From contig NZ_CP045997.1 in the NCBI RefSeq assembly GCF_010233585.1, forward strand, positions 4,095,715 to 4,159,714: a stretch of DNA of 64,000 nt, read 5' to 3'. The translations under genes were made by a program, and so were the position numbers. This stretch comes from Spirosoma endbachense (GTDB lineage Bacteria; Bacteroidota; Bacteroidia; Cytophagales; Spirosomataceae). Below, one piece after another: positions 1 through 8,064 of this stretch (positions within the stretch are counted from its first letter, which is position 1; each line of letters opens with the position of its first letter). The notes below the pieces were generated by a model. It ran no database searches and was not told the origin of the DNA. It saw only the letters and a program-made list of their open reading frames with translations.

Positions 1-2304
1 AACAGTTGCTTCATAGCCATTCATAATGGGCATCTGTATATCCATCAGAATGATATCGAAGCGCTGTTTTTTAGCTTCTTCAACGGCCTGTTTACCATCC
101 AGTGCAAGCGTATAGGGCATGTTCCATTTGGTAAGCAGGCTACTGATATACTTCTGATTCATGAGGTTATCCTCTACAACCAGAATATGACAAACCTTTA
201 GTTCGTCAGCCATCGAGGCATCTCCGACAGCGGATGGTGCGGGTTCAGCCAATGCGTCGCCTTTGCGAAATGGGAGCATAAACGTAAACTGGCTGCCCTC
301 TCCCTCCCGGCTCTTGACAGCTATAGTACCGCCCTGAATTTCAACCAGTTCCTTCGTTATAGCAAGGCCCAGGCCGGTTCCTTTGTGCTTATGCCCCTGT
401 GGATTTACCTGCTTAAATTTCTGAAACACTACCTCCAGTTTTTCCTCCGGAATACCTATACCGGTATCAGCGACCGTAAATTCGATCCAGTAATTTGTTT
501 CATCCTGCTTTCTGATCCGGGCCGTAATCTGAATACTTCCTTCCTCGGTAAATTTTTCAGCGTTTCCAACCAGATTCATCAATATCTGGTTTAACATCAC
601 ATCATCCCCAATAAAATTATCGGTGATTCGGGCATCGAGCATCACATCAATGTCGATCGGGCGGCCCTGAATTTTCATTTCAAACACTTTTTGAACAGCC
701 CTGAGCAGGCCCCCCAGATCGAATGGTCGGGCATATACCTCAATTCGGCCGGCTTCTATTTTGGTCATATCCAGCAGATCGGAGATTAGACTATGTAAAA
801 AATCAGCAGATGTTTTCAGAATATCAATGTACTCCCGTTGTTGACGGCTTGGCTGCGTATCAAAGAGCAGGTGCGACATGCCAATAATGGCATTGAGGGG
901 CGTTCTGATCTCATGGCTCATGTTAGCCAGAAACTGCTTTTCAGCCTGCCGGGCATCGTCGGCAATCTGTTTTGCCTTCTCCAGTTCCTCTTCCAGCTGC
1001 TTACGTTCAGTCAGGTCATAGTGAATGCCCATCGAACCAACAATTGATCCCTCTTCGTCCAGAATGGGAACGCCACTGACCAGCACCCAAATGCGGCTAC
1101 CGTCCCGTTTCACAAGCTGTAATTCGTAAGACCCCGCATTTCCCTGCTGCCGCTCGCGTTGCTGCTGGTTAATAACAGTGTTAAATTCGGGAGCAACCAG
1201 AAACTCATCGGCTTTTTTACCAATCAGCTCGTTTTCTGTATAGCCGATCATCTTACAGAACCGCTCGTAAGACCGAATAATCCTCTGGTCATTGTCTACT
1301 TCCAGCAACCCCAGTTCCATGTTATTCATAATCCCCCGGTACTTTTCTTCACTTCGGCGAATACGTTCGCGAGCCAGGTATTTTTCGGTGACATCACTGT
1401 ACTTCCACAAATGCCCCATAAACTCCTCACCGAAGTAAATGGGGACATAATCGCGCTCCAGAATACGGCCATTCACCATCCTGATTTCCTCACCGACCGT
1501 TGCCTGGCGATTCTGAACCAGTTGTTCAATCTGCTGAACAAATCCGTTCGGATCTTCCATCAAATGCTTGAATTGCTCGGCCGATTGGGAATAATCGAGC
1601 CCGATCAATTGCTGCGGACTTTCTTTAACATCAAAAATGTCGCAAAACAACTGATTGACCAGAATGACACGTCGTTGTTCATCTTTAACCAGCACCCCGG
1701 ATTGCAGGCTGGTTATAAGCGTCGAGAGTCGGGTTTGGGTGGTCTGTAATTCTATTTCGGTCTGTTTACGATCGGACACATCGCGCGCTACGGCCACGAG
1801 TTCGCTTATTTCGTTGTTGTTATTAATCGATCGAACCGTCTGACCGATCCAGACAATACGCCCATCTTTGGCAACTACCGGGAACTCAGTATAGGTACTA
1901 TCCAGGCGCTCAAGCAGCATCGTCTGATAAAACTCGACGAGCTGTTTTCGATAGCCAGGCGCTACAAAATCCGTAAAATGCTTACCGACAAACTCCTGTT
2001 CTGTATAGCCCAGCAGCTTTTCAACGACAGAGCTGACAAAGGTAAAAACACCATTGGGCGCAATCTTATAAATGATATCCTGAACGGACTCGATGAGCTG
2101 ACGATAGCGCTGTTCACTCTCACGAAGTTCAGCCAGTTTATCCCGAATCTGTTGTTCAAGATTTTCATTTAAGTGCTTAAGCTGTTCATTCGCATCGTAA
2201 AGCTCCAGCGCTTTTTTTTCTAAAATAACTTCAGCCTGAGTTCGGGCAGCTTTCTCGCGTTCAAAACGCCTTTTAAATAAATCGGCATCACCTGTTTGTG
2301 TCAT
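1..2304 (-). CDS. Multi-PAS hybrid sensor histidine kinase (3' part cut by window edge)
   Basis: I translated the minus strand from an ATG at 2304 and it stays open to the window edge (768 codons). After a short N-terminal coiled coil come at least three PAS/PAC sensor modules (roughly residues 60-430). A HisKA domain follows with the HEIRTPLNAI motif, phospho-acceptor His464. Next is a HATPase_c domain with an N-box (NLVGNAEKF), GIGIP and GTGLGLAI boxes, then a receiver domain with VVEDN and the phospho-acceptor Asp755 in MDIQMP. No membrane segment is seen, so it is a soluble hybrid kinase. Its ATG overlaps the H-NOX stop codon (ATGA), so the two are surely co-translated. H-NOX proteins commonly regulate an adjacent kinase in response to NO; that link is inferred here from context. 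Further C-terminal domains beyond the window (second receiver, Hpt) are possible. Confidence 0.93.
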   Translation of the reverse strand, partial: MTQTGDADLFKRRFEREKAARTQAEVILEKKALELYDANEQLKHLNENLEQQIRDKLAELRESEQRYRQLIESVQDIIYKIAPNGVFTFVSSVVEKLLGYTEQEFVGKHFTDFVAPGYRKQLVEFYQTMLLERLDSTYTEFPVVAKDGRIVWIGQTVRSINNNNEISELVAVARDVSDRKQTEIELQTTQTRLSTLITSLQSGVLVKDEQRRVILVNQLFCDIFDVKESPQQLIGLDYSQSAEQFKHLMEDPNGFVQQIEQLVQNRQATVGEEIRMVNGRILERDYVPIYFGEEFMGHLWKYSDVTEKYLARERIRRSEEKYRGIMNNMELGLLEVDNDQRIIRSYERFCKMIGYTENELIGKKADEFLVAPEFNTVINQQQRERQQGNAGSYELQLVKRDGSRIWVLVSGVPILDEEGSIVGSMGIHYDLTERKQLEEELEKAKQIADDARQAEKQFLANMSHEIRTPLNAIIGMSHLLFDTQPSRQQREYIDILKTSADFLHSLISDLLDMTKIEAGRIEVYARPFDLGGLLRAVQKVFEMKIQGRPIDIDVMLDARITDNFIGDDVMLNQILMNLVGNAEKFTEEGSIQITARIRKQDETNYWIEFTVADTGIGIPEEKLEVVFQKFKQVNPQGHKHKGTGLGLAITKELVEIQGGTIAVKSREGEGSQFTFMLPFRKGDALAEPAPSAVGDASMADELKVCHILVVEDNLMNQKYISSLLTKWNMPYTLALDGKQAVEEAKKQRFDIILMDIQMPIMNGYEATV

Positions 2305-2840
2305 TCCTTCACAATATCAAAAAGTACATGACTACCGTCGTCCGTGAGATTCGTTTTCGTGATGGTTGCCTTTTCGCCAAAATAAGCTAAACAGCCGTCG
2401 ATCAGTCCATACGCAAAATCCGACAGTTTTCGCTCAGACTCATAGTACATACGCAAATGATTCTCGGTTGGTTGTTCGACCGTAAAATGGGGTAATTCAG
2501 CGTCTGGATATATTTTTTTTACTTCCACATGAATATAATGCTGAATGGAATTGAGGAGGCTAAACGCTGAATCAGAACGATCGACGAAAGGCCGGTAACT
2601 TTTTGTGAAGGTAATAAACATGTACCGACCATAGGATCGAAGTAAGTCAGGTACCGGAATGTGCGTGTGTTCGCTTAGCTTACTAACTAATGTGACCATT
2701 TCGAGGTGATCGTAAGTACCGATAGTCGTATAGGTTCCTCCCGAAGGAAGGTCACTCTCTGTCAGTAATTGATCTACTAATTTATAGTCGAACTTCTCCT
2801 CAATCATCTCTAAAAACTCGGTAAATACAATTCCTTTCAT
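2301..2840 (-). CDS. H-NOX heme-based nitric oxide sensor (HNOB domain)
   Basis: A 179-residue protein that matches the single-domain H-NOX length. It has the YxSxR heme-propionate signature (Tyr133, Ser135, Arg137) and a proximal histidine candidate, His104, in YIHVEVKK followed by the typical YPDAELP. Position 142, nine residues after the signature Tyr, is Phe. In O2-binding H-NOX of the Thermoanaerobacter type a distal Tyr sits there, so this one is predicted to prefer NO over O2 (inference from motif spacing). I chose the ATG giving MKGIVFTEF because family members begin this way; four codons upstream there is another ATG. The gene overlaps the hybrid kinase by 4 bp, making a classic H-NOX/kinase pair. 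The region upstream is AT-rich and divergent from the ECF sigma gene. Confidence 0.92.
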   Translation of the reverse strand: MKGIVFTEFLEMIEEKFDYKLVDQLLTESDLPSGGTYTTIGTYDHLEMVTLVSKLSEHTHIPVPDLLRSYGRYMFITFTKSYRPFVDRSDSAFSLLNSIQHYIHVEVKKIYPDAELPHFTVEQPTENHLRMYYESERKLSDFAYGLIDGCLAYFGEKATITKTNLTDDGSHVLFDIVKE

Positions 2841-3082
2841 TGAAATTATCAATTATATATATTGTAATATTAAATAAAATTTTGGTAACAAATATACTAT
2901 TATTCGTATAAAAAGAATCTCTATTAGAAACTGTAAATCTTAATTTCTACCAAAAAACGGGTGAAACATACAGTTCATCGAATTATGGTGCATAAAGCCA
3001 GATAACAGGGACAACTTTACATCGTCAGCAGACAAAAAGTGACATAAATCTCTGTTTCTATTCTTCACACTTGTACAGTATC

Positions 3083-3646
3083 ATGAACCTTAAACTGAAT
3101 GACGAAGAGGTAATCCGGCAATACCTTACCTCAAGTCCTAATGATTGCTTTGAAACCCTTTACAATCGTTACGTCAATAAAGTCTACAATCGGTGTTATT
3201 CTTTAACTAAGGACTCCGAGAAAGCACAGGATTTTACGCACGATATCTTCATCAAGATGTTTTCGTACCTCGATCGTTTTGAAGAACGGTCAACGTTTTC
3301 GACCTGGTTATATTCTATTTCCTATAATTACTGTATGGATCAGCTCCGATTGGGCAATCGGCTGACGATGACGACCCTGGTAGAAGAGGAGGACGAGTCT
3401 GAGGGTCACGCGATAAGCACTGATGAACCTGTTGATCTGGAATACAGCATGCAACAGCTCACCAAGGCAATGAACTCCCTATCGCAGGAAGAAGCGATGA
3501 TTTTACGATTGAAATATCAGGACGACATGGATATCCGGCAAATTGCCAACCTGCTTCAACTGAAGGATAGTGCCGTAAAAATGCGGCTGAAACGCTCACG
3601 CGATAAAGTCAGGCAGTTATGTGGAGCAACCATATTTGCCGATTAA
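3083..3646 (+). CDS. ECF-type RNA polymerase sigma factor (orphan)
   Basis: A 187-residue sigma-70 family protein with region 2 (about 20-90, containing AQDFTHDIFIKMF and TFSTWLYSISYNYCMDQLR) and region 4 (about 125-180, LSQEEAMILRLKYQDDMDIRQIA with a helix-turn-helix). A TTG twelve bases upstream could extend it by four residues, but the ATG giving MNLKLNDEEV is preferred. No anti-sigma factor gene lies next to it: the H-NOX pair is divergent, and the next gene downstream is convergent. It is therefore an orphan ECF, unlike the sigma/FecR pair at 33.7 kb. Whether it is tied to NO signalling is unknown; the shared divergent intergenic region makes it possible. Confidence 0.9.
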   Translation: MNLKLNDEEVIRQYLTSSPNDCFETLYNRYVNKVYNRCYSLTKDSEKAQDFTHDIFIKMFSYLDRFEERSTFSTWLYSISYNYCMDQLRLGNRLTMTTLVEEEDESEGHAISTDEPVDLEYSMQQLTKAMNSLSQEEAMILRLKYQDDMDIRQIANLLQLKDSAVKMRLKRSRDKVRQLCGATIFAD

Positions 3647-3652
3647 TAAAGC

Positions 3653-3705
3653 GTAGAGACGCAGTACCGCATCAGTGGGTCGTATACCTTTACTTGCGTC
3701 TCTAC
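3653..3705. terminator. Inverted repeat between convergent genes (REP-like/terminator)
   Basis: The 11-bp arms GTAGAGACGCA and TGCGTCTCTAC match perfectly and are separated by about 31 bases. The repeat lies between the convergent ECF sigma and dipeptidase genes. Arms of this GTAGAGACGC type occur as dispersed intergenic repeats in several Bacteroidota and cyanobacteria (from memory, not searched). It may act as a bidirectional transcription stop; there is a short A-tract after the right arm but no strong T-run. Confidence 0.5.
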
Positions 3706-3710
3706 AAAAA

Positions 3711-4781
3711 TCAACGCCACACTTTCCTCAAAAAACGGAGCCAGTTACCATGCATAACTTTAGCCACGTCTTCCTCCGTATAGCCACGCTGACGTAATAA
3801 ATCGGGGATTTTCTGGAGATCGGCAATGGTTTCCAAATCGTAGGGGCACTGCTCTTTCCCGAATGCACCATCTAGGTCAGAACCGATACCGATGTGATTG
3901 GCATTGCCAGCAATCTGACAAATGTGATCGAGATGGTCGATCATAACGGCTAACTTACAATTCATACCTTCGGGGGTCGATTGGCCCCGCACCCAGTTAG
4001 GCACCATCATCCAGGCATCCAGCGCTCCGCCAATGACCGCGTCGCGCACGATGAGTTCCCGAATTTGTTCGTCGCTGAACTGACGATTATGGTTAACCAG
4101 GGCGCGGCAGTTATTGTGACTGGCCCAAATCGGCCCATTAAAATAATCCAGTGCCTCCCAGAAACTATCGTCGCACAAATGGGTCGCGTCCAGAATAATA
4201 TTAAAGCGCTCCATCTCGCTGAGTAACGCCTGTCCGGCGGCCCCCATGAAACCCGTTGCGTCCGTACCCTGCGCGTAGCGACCGGGACCATAGTGCGCTG
4301 GCCCGATGGCCCGCAACCCATACGCATACGCCCGCTCTACGTAGGCTGGCGTAATAATCGAATCAGCACCCTCAAGACTCAGAATGTAACCGACTGGTTT
4401 CTGGTCGTTCGGTGTACCGTCACTCCAAAGGGCCAAGTGATTTTCAAGGCTCGTCAGATCGCAGATTTGAACCATTTCGCCCGCTTCTTCCATCGTTTTA
4501 TACCAGATCTGCTGGCCCTGCGTCTGTGCCCAGGCCTGCTCCGGCGATTGCCAGCCCGGCAATGGATTACCGGGTGCAACGAAGCGGGCAATCTGTGTTG
4601 CCACCACCAGGCCAATATTGCCACGACGAAGGTCGGGCAGCGACACAGTCGCCTTCGTCCGATCAGGCTTATCGGTCATACCCTGCTCGCGTTCGCGCAA
4701 TCGCCCGACTGGCTGACGGAGGTCACGATTCCACTCCATCGCGTTCATACTCAGGTCGAGGTGGGCATCAATTGTAAACAT
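3711..4781 (-). CDS. Membrane-dipeptidase-like peptidase, family M19
   Basis: A 356-residue protein of the renal-dipeptidase family (zinc amidohydrolase fold), which hydrolyses dipeptides including ones with a D-residue at the C-terminus. Metal and active-site motifs are visible: DAHLD (His7, Asp9), LEGAD (bridging Glu137), DATH (His201), ASHN (His222) and GSDLDG. I chose the ATG giving MFTIDAHLDLS; a longer upstream frame adds 34 residues with no domain and no signal peptide. No export signal is seen, so it is probably cytoplasmic. It is the last gene of the long locus that starts at SusC, 120 bp after the D-serine-dehydratase-like gene. The pairing suggests that imported D-amino-acid-containing dipeptides are split and the D-residue degraded by the neighbour. 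Confidence 0.9.
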   Translation of the reverse strand: MFTIDAHLDLSMNAMEWNRDLRQPVGRLREREQGMTDKPDRTKATVSLPDLRRGNIGLVVATQIARFVAPGNPLPGWQSPEQAWAQTQGQQIWYKTMEEAGEMVQICDLTSLENHLALWSDGTPNDQKPVGYILSLEGADSIITPAYVERAYAYGLRAIGPAHYGPGRYAQGTDATGFMGAAGQALLSEMERFNIILDATHLCDDSFWEALDYFNGPIWASHNNCRALVNHNRQFSDEQIRELIVRDAVIGGALDAWMMVPNWVRGQSTPEGMNCKLAVMIDHLDHICQIAGNANHIGIGSDLDGAFGKEQCPYDLETIADLQKIPDLLRQRGYTEEDVAKVMHGNWLRFLRKVWR

Positions 4782-4901
4782 TATCTGGAGGAGAAAATGG
4801 GATGGTCGAGTTCGACATAATAAATTCTGTAACTTTCTAACACGCTGACACACAACCCCGTGTATAGGCCACAAAAACGGCAAACCGAATACTGGAAAAT
4901 A

Positions 4902-6017
4902 CTATACGGAAATCATTCGATCTCTGGCAATGGTTAGCCATTCATTCGTAACCGCACCGTTTTCGATGGTATAAGCTCGCTCATAAAGCGCAACCGTTGG
5001 GCAAATATGATTGGGCAATCCATACAGCACGTCACCGATCTGATAAGCATGATCCGATCCCGCTTCAACAACCAGGTGTTCTTCACTCTGGCCAATTGCT
5101 TTCAATTCGGGTGCGTTCAGAAACGTGACGCGTTGCGCCAGATCGCCCTCTGCGGCAACTGATTTATGGCCTATATCCAGGCAAACTTTGGTGGCGTCGG
5201 GCAATGAAATTACCCGTGCCACAACGAGCGCGGCCGTCAGAAACGGTTGTTCAGGTAAGCCGGTCTGGTAGCCTTTGTCCCAATAAATGAACGTACCTGG
5301 GCTACAGTCCACGCCCGGTCTTTTGGCATGAATCGGGAAAGTCGGGCTTCCACCAATAACAATACTGGGTTGTGGAAAACCACGAGCTACCAGCGTGTCG
5401 CTTAGTCGTTGCACTGGCGCAAAGGCGGCATCGCAATCGGCGGTACGAACGGCGAAATCCGGGTTACGAAGGTGACCATCATACGCATGCAATCCGACAG
5501 GCTGAACGCCTTTCAACTGGTCGAGTTCGGCAAAGAGCGTAAGTACCTCGTCTGTTGGTGCGATACCTGTGCGGTTCATTCCCACGTTCAGATCGATATA
5601 AACGGGCACGATCAACCCGGCCGATACGGCCAGTTCTGAAAGCTGACGGCTCGTAATCAGATTATCGACCAGACAGGCAAACTGAATCGTTGGATAGTCT
5701 TTCATCAACACCAGCAGCCGATGCATTTTAGCACCATTGGGTTGATAGGCCAATAGAATATCCGGAGCCCCGCATAGCGCCAGCATTTCGGCTTCGGCAA
5801 TCGTCGCACACTTGAACTTGCGGATACCCGCATCCAGCATCAGTCGGGTTGCTTCACGCGATTTGTGCGTCTTTACGTGTGGTCGCAGCCGGTTAATGTC
5901 GTCAATAGACTTGATCAGCAATGCAATATTTTGTTGCACCCGGTTGGGGTACAGCACCAATGAAGGCGTGTCGAGATGCGAGACATCGTCAATCCAGTAC
6001 CAAGGGGTTTGTTGCAT
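4902..6017 (-). CDS. D-serine dehydratase / D-threonine aldolase-like PLP enzyme (alanine racemase fold)
   Basis: A 371-residue fold-type III PLP enzyme. RPHVKTHK near residue 46 carries the candidate Schiff-base lysine (Lys49), and an SAGLIVPVYIDLNVGMNRTG barrel strand is typical of the family. The C-terminal metal site reads HIC (His337, Cys339). A HxC pair fits the zinc site of eukaryotic-type D-serine dehydratases, while D-threonine aldolases normally have HxD, so dehydratase-like chemistry (D-serine to pyruvate and ammonia through 2-aminoacrylate) is my first guess. No signal peptide. Only 3 bp separate it from the RidA gene upstream, and RidA hydrolyses exactly this kind of enamine/imine product. 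Substrate remains uncertain; D-threonine or 3-hydroxy amino acids are alternatives. Confidence 0.85.
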   Translation of the reverse strand: MQQTPWYWIDDVSHLDTPSLVLYPNRVQQNIALLIKSIDDINRLRPHVKTHKSREATRLMLDAGIRKFKCATIAEAEMLALCGAPDILLAYQPNGAKMHRLLVLMKDYPTIQFACLVDNLITSRQLSELAVSAGLIVPVYIDLNVGMNRTGIAPTDEVLTLFAELDQLKGVQPVGLHAYDGHLRNPDFAVRTADCDAAFAPVQRLSDTLVARGFPQPSIVIGGSPTFPIHAKRPGVDCSPGTFIYWDKGYQTGLPEQPFLTAALVVARVISLPDATKVCLDIGHKSVAAEGDLAQRVTFLNAPELKAIGQSEEHLVVEAGSDHAYQIGDVLYGLPNHICPTVALYERAYTIENGAVTNEWLTIARDRMISV

Positions 6018-6020
6018 CGA

Positions 6021-6497
6021 TCAGGCCAGTTCAAATAATGCCTCGACTTCAACCGGAATATTGTCGGGTAATGACCCCATACCCACGGCCGATCGAACGC
6101 CAATTCCATTCTCTGTTCCCCAGACCTCGGCGAACAATTCGCTACAGCCATTGATGACGTATGGATGACGCTCAAATTCGGCTACACAGTTGACCATGCC
6201 CAACACTTTAATGACGCGTTTCACCCGATCGAGACTACCTAAATGGGTTTTAATTGTCGATAAGATGGCCAATCCTACCTGCCGGGCGGCTAATTTCCCC
6301 TGCTCGATATCCAGATCGGCGCCAATACGGCCAATAATGAGGCTTTTGTCATCCCGAACCGGACCGTGGCCCGATATATACAGGTATTTCCCGTCAATGA
6401 GATACGGCTTATAAACGCCCAGCGGCTGGGGAGCGGGGGGCAACGAGAGACCGGTTTGCGCGAAGGCTATTTCAGGGGTCAATACGTCAGCTTGCAT
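6021..6497 (-). CDS. RidA family (YjgF/YER057c/UK114) enamine/imine deaminase, cytoplasmic copy
   Basis: A 158-residue RidA-fold protein. The signature C-terminal strand GVRSAVGMGSLPDNIPVEVEA contains the arginine (in VRSAVG) that in RidA binds the substrate carboxylate, and KYLYISGHGP corresponds to the usual sGq.p strand. The length is slightly above the 130-residue family norm, like the longer RidA-like subgroup. No signal peptide, so it should be cytoplasmic. It lies 3 bp upstream of the D-serine-dehydratase-like gene, and the two are almost certainly translated together. Expected role: hydrolysis of the reactive 2-aminoacrylate-type intermediate released by the PLP enzyme. A second RidA in the same locus carries a Tat-like leader. 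Confidence 0.9.
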   Translation of the reverse strand: MQADVLTPEIAFAQTGLSLPPAPQPLGVYKPYLIDGKYLYISGHGPVRDDKSLIIGRIGADLDIEQGKLAARQVGLAILSTIKTHLGSLDRVKRVIKVLGMVNCVAEFERHPYVINGCSELFAEVWGTENGIGVRSAVGMGSLPDNIPVEVEALFELA

Positions 6498-6724
6498 AAT
6501 GAATCGAACGAATGTTAAACGAAATGATTGAGGAGAAAGTCCCCCCTTCAGAGAGACAACGGTCAGGACCGGTTTGTATCGTCCAAATTTAAATTAAAAT
6601 ATTCCTTACTTACGCTATGCCACTCAGCGAACATGAAGCGTCGAAGAACCCTGCATTTTAAATTATTGATTTTAAATCAGTTAATCCGTTGGTTTCTCCA
6701 GGCTATTTTATTCAGGAATGCTAC

Positions 6725-8014
6725 TTACGAGCGTGGCTTTTGCGTAACAACAACCGGACTGGCAATACCATCCAGATCATAGACAATTTTCCCCTTTCGA
6801 ATGGTCATTTCACATTCCAGCTTTTGCCTGCCTTCAATCTTATGGCCCGTGTAGTCAAAGAAACCGAAATAACCCGTATCACGCACTTCGAATTTACCAC
6901 CACGAACGTTTAGAATGGCAACATCGGCTACCGAACCGACCGATAAATGACCTAACTCCGGACGTCTGATGGCCTGTGCTGGGTTCCAGGTACTCGCTTT
7001 GATGACACCCGGCAAATCCATTCCCATAGCCATAAATTTCGACATCACATTCAGCATGTCTTTCATGGCATTGTTCATGCTTCCGTTATGAATATCCGTA
7101 CTGATCGTGTTTGGATAAAAGCCACTTTTCAGGGCTGGAATAGCCTGTGAAAACGCGAAACTAAGTCCTCCATAACCTACATCGAAGAGGATTCCCTTCT
7201 TCTTTGCCTCCCAGACGAACGGTTTGATTTGGCTCGTAGACACATCCAGAATGGGCTCACGCGACTTTAATTGCCCGAAGCAGTGGGTGTAAATGTCGCC
7301 CGGTCGAAGGTATTTCAGAAACAGGTCTTCAATGGACAGTGTGGGTGTACTGCCCCCAAAATCAATCATAACAGGCAGATTAGCCAGTTTTCCGGCTTCG
7401 ACAGTACGTTCGGTTGGTGTCCAGTTATAGCCGCTATAGTGCGCCAGCTTGACACCGACTATCCAATCGGGATACTGTTTCGCCAAAGCCGCCGTCTGGC
7501 TGGCATCCATATCATCGATGTTCTGTTCGAACTTTCCGCCCCGCATACCGCTCCCGACAATGTTGAGCATGGCCAGCACGCGCGTTTGCGAACGGTCGAT
7601 CGTTTGTTTTTTGAACGTTTCGAAATCGCGCCAGCCAGCACTACCCGCATCTACGATGGTAGTCACTCCGTTGCGAAACGTAAACCCATCGGGGGGCAGC
7701 GCGTTAGGACCATTGCTGTATGCCTGATCCAGGTTTGTTCCAAAAAAAACGTGGGTATGGATATCGATCAGGCCGGGCGTAACATACAAGCCCCTGGCAT
7801 CGACAACCTGATCAGCCCCTTTGGTGTCCAGATTTTTACCAATCTGGTTGATTTCACCATCCAGTATGGCAATATCCAGTACTTCGTTAAGGTTGTTCTT
7901 AGGGTCAATAACATGCCCCCCCTTGATCACAATACTAGTCGTTTGGGCATAAGCCAGCCTGCCCAACGAGCTGATGATCACAAAAAGTAAAAACTGTATT
8001 TTCTTCACTACCAA
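6725..8014 (-). CDS. Exported amidohydrolase/deacetylase family metallohydrolase
   Basis: A 429-residue amidohydrolase-superfamily protein. Sec signal peptide at residues 1-23 (hydrophobic stretch ending LAYAQ), then KGGHVIDPKNN, the metal-binding GLIDIHTHVF (HxH), a probable metal ligand in VKLAHYSG, a later histidine in IYTHCFGQ, and TDIHNGS with the conserved Asp. This is the dihydroorotase-like/EF_0837-type group often found next to D-glucosaminate-6-phosphate ammonia-lyase-like PLP enzymes, as it is here (50 bp gap). The substrate is probably an N-acyl or cyclic amide derivative of an amino sugar or amino acid (inference). Export to the periplasm is unusual for the group, but the neighbouring PLP enzyme and RidA are also predicted to be exported. 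Confidence 0.87.
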   Translation of the reverse strand: MVVKKIQFLLFVIISSLGRLAYAQTTSIVIKGGHVIDPKNNLNEVLDIAILDGEINQIGKNLDTKGADQVVDARGLYVTPGLIDIHTHVFFGTNLDQAYSNGPNALPPDGFTFRNGVTTIVDAGSAGWRDFETFKKQTIDRSQTRVLAMLNIVGSGMRGGKFEQNIDDMDASQTAALAKQYPDWIVGVKLAHYSGYNWTPTERTVEAGKLANLPVMIDFGGSTPTLSIEDLFLKYLRPGDIYTHCFGQLKSREPILDVSTSQIKPFVWEAKKKGILFDVGYGGLSFAFSQAIPALKSGFYPNTISTDIHNGSMNNAMKDMLNVMSKFMAMGMDLPGVIKASTWNPAQAIRRPELGHLSVGSVADVAILNVRGGKFEVRDTGYFGFFDYTGHKIEGRQKLECEMTIRKGKIVYDLDGIASPVVVTQKPRS

Positions 8015-8064
8015 ATCATTGCGGGATGGAGTACCTATTTTCTGTTAGCTGATACGGATACTGG

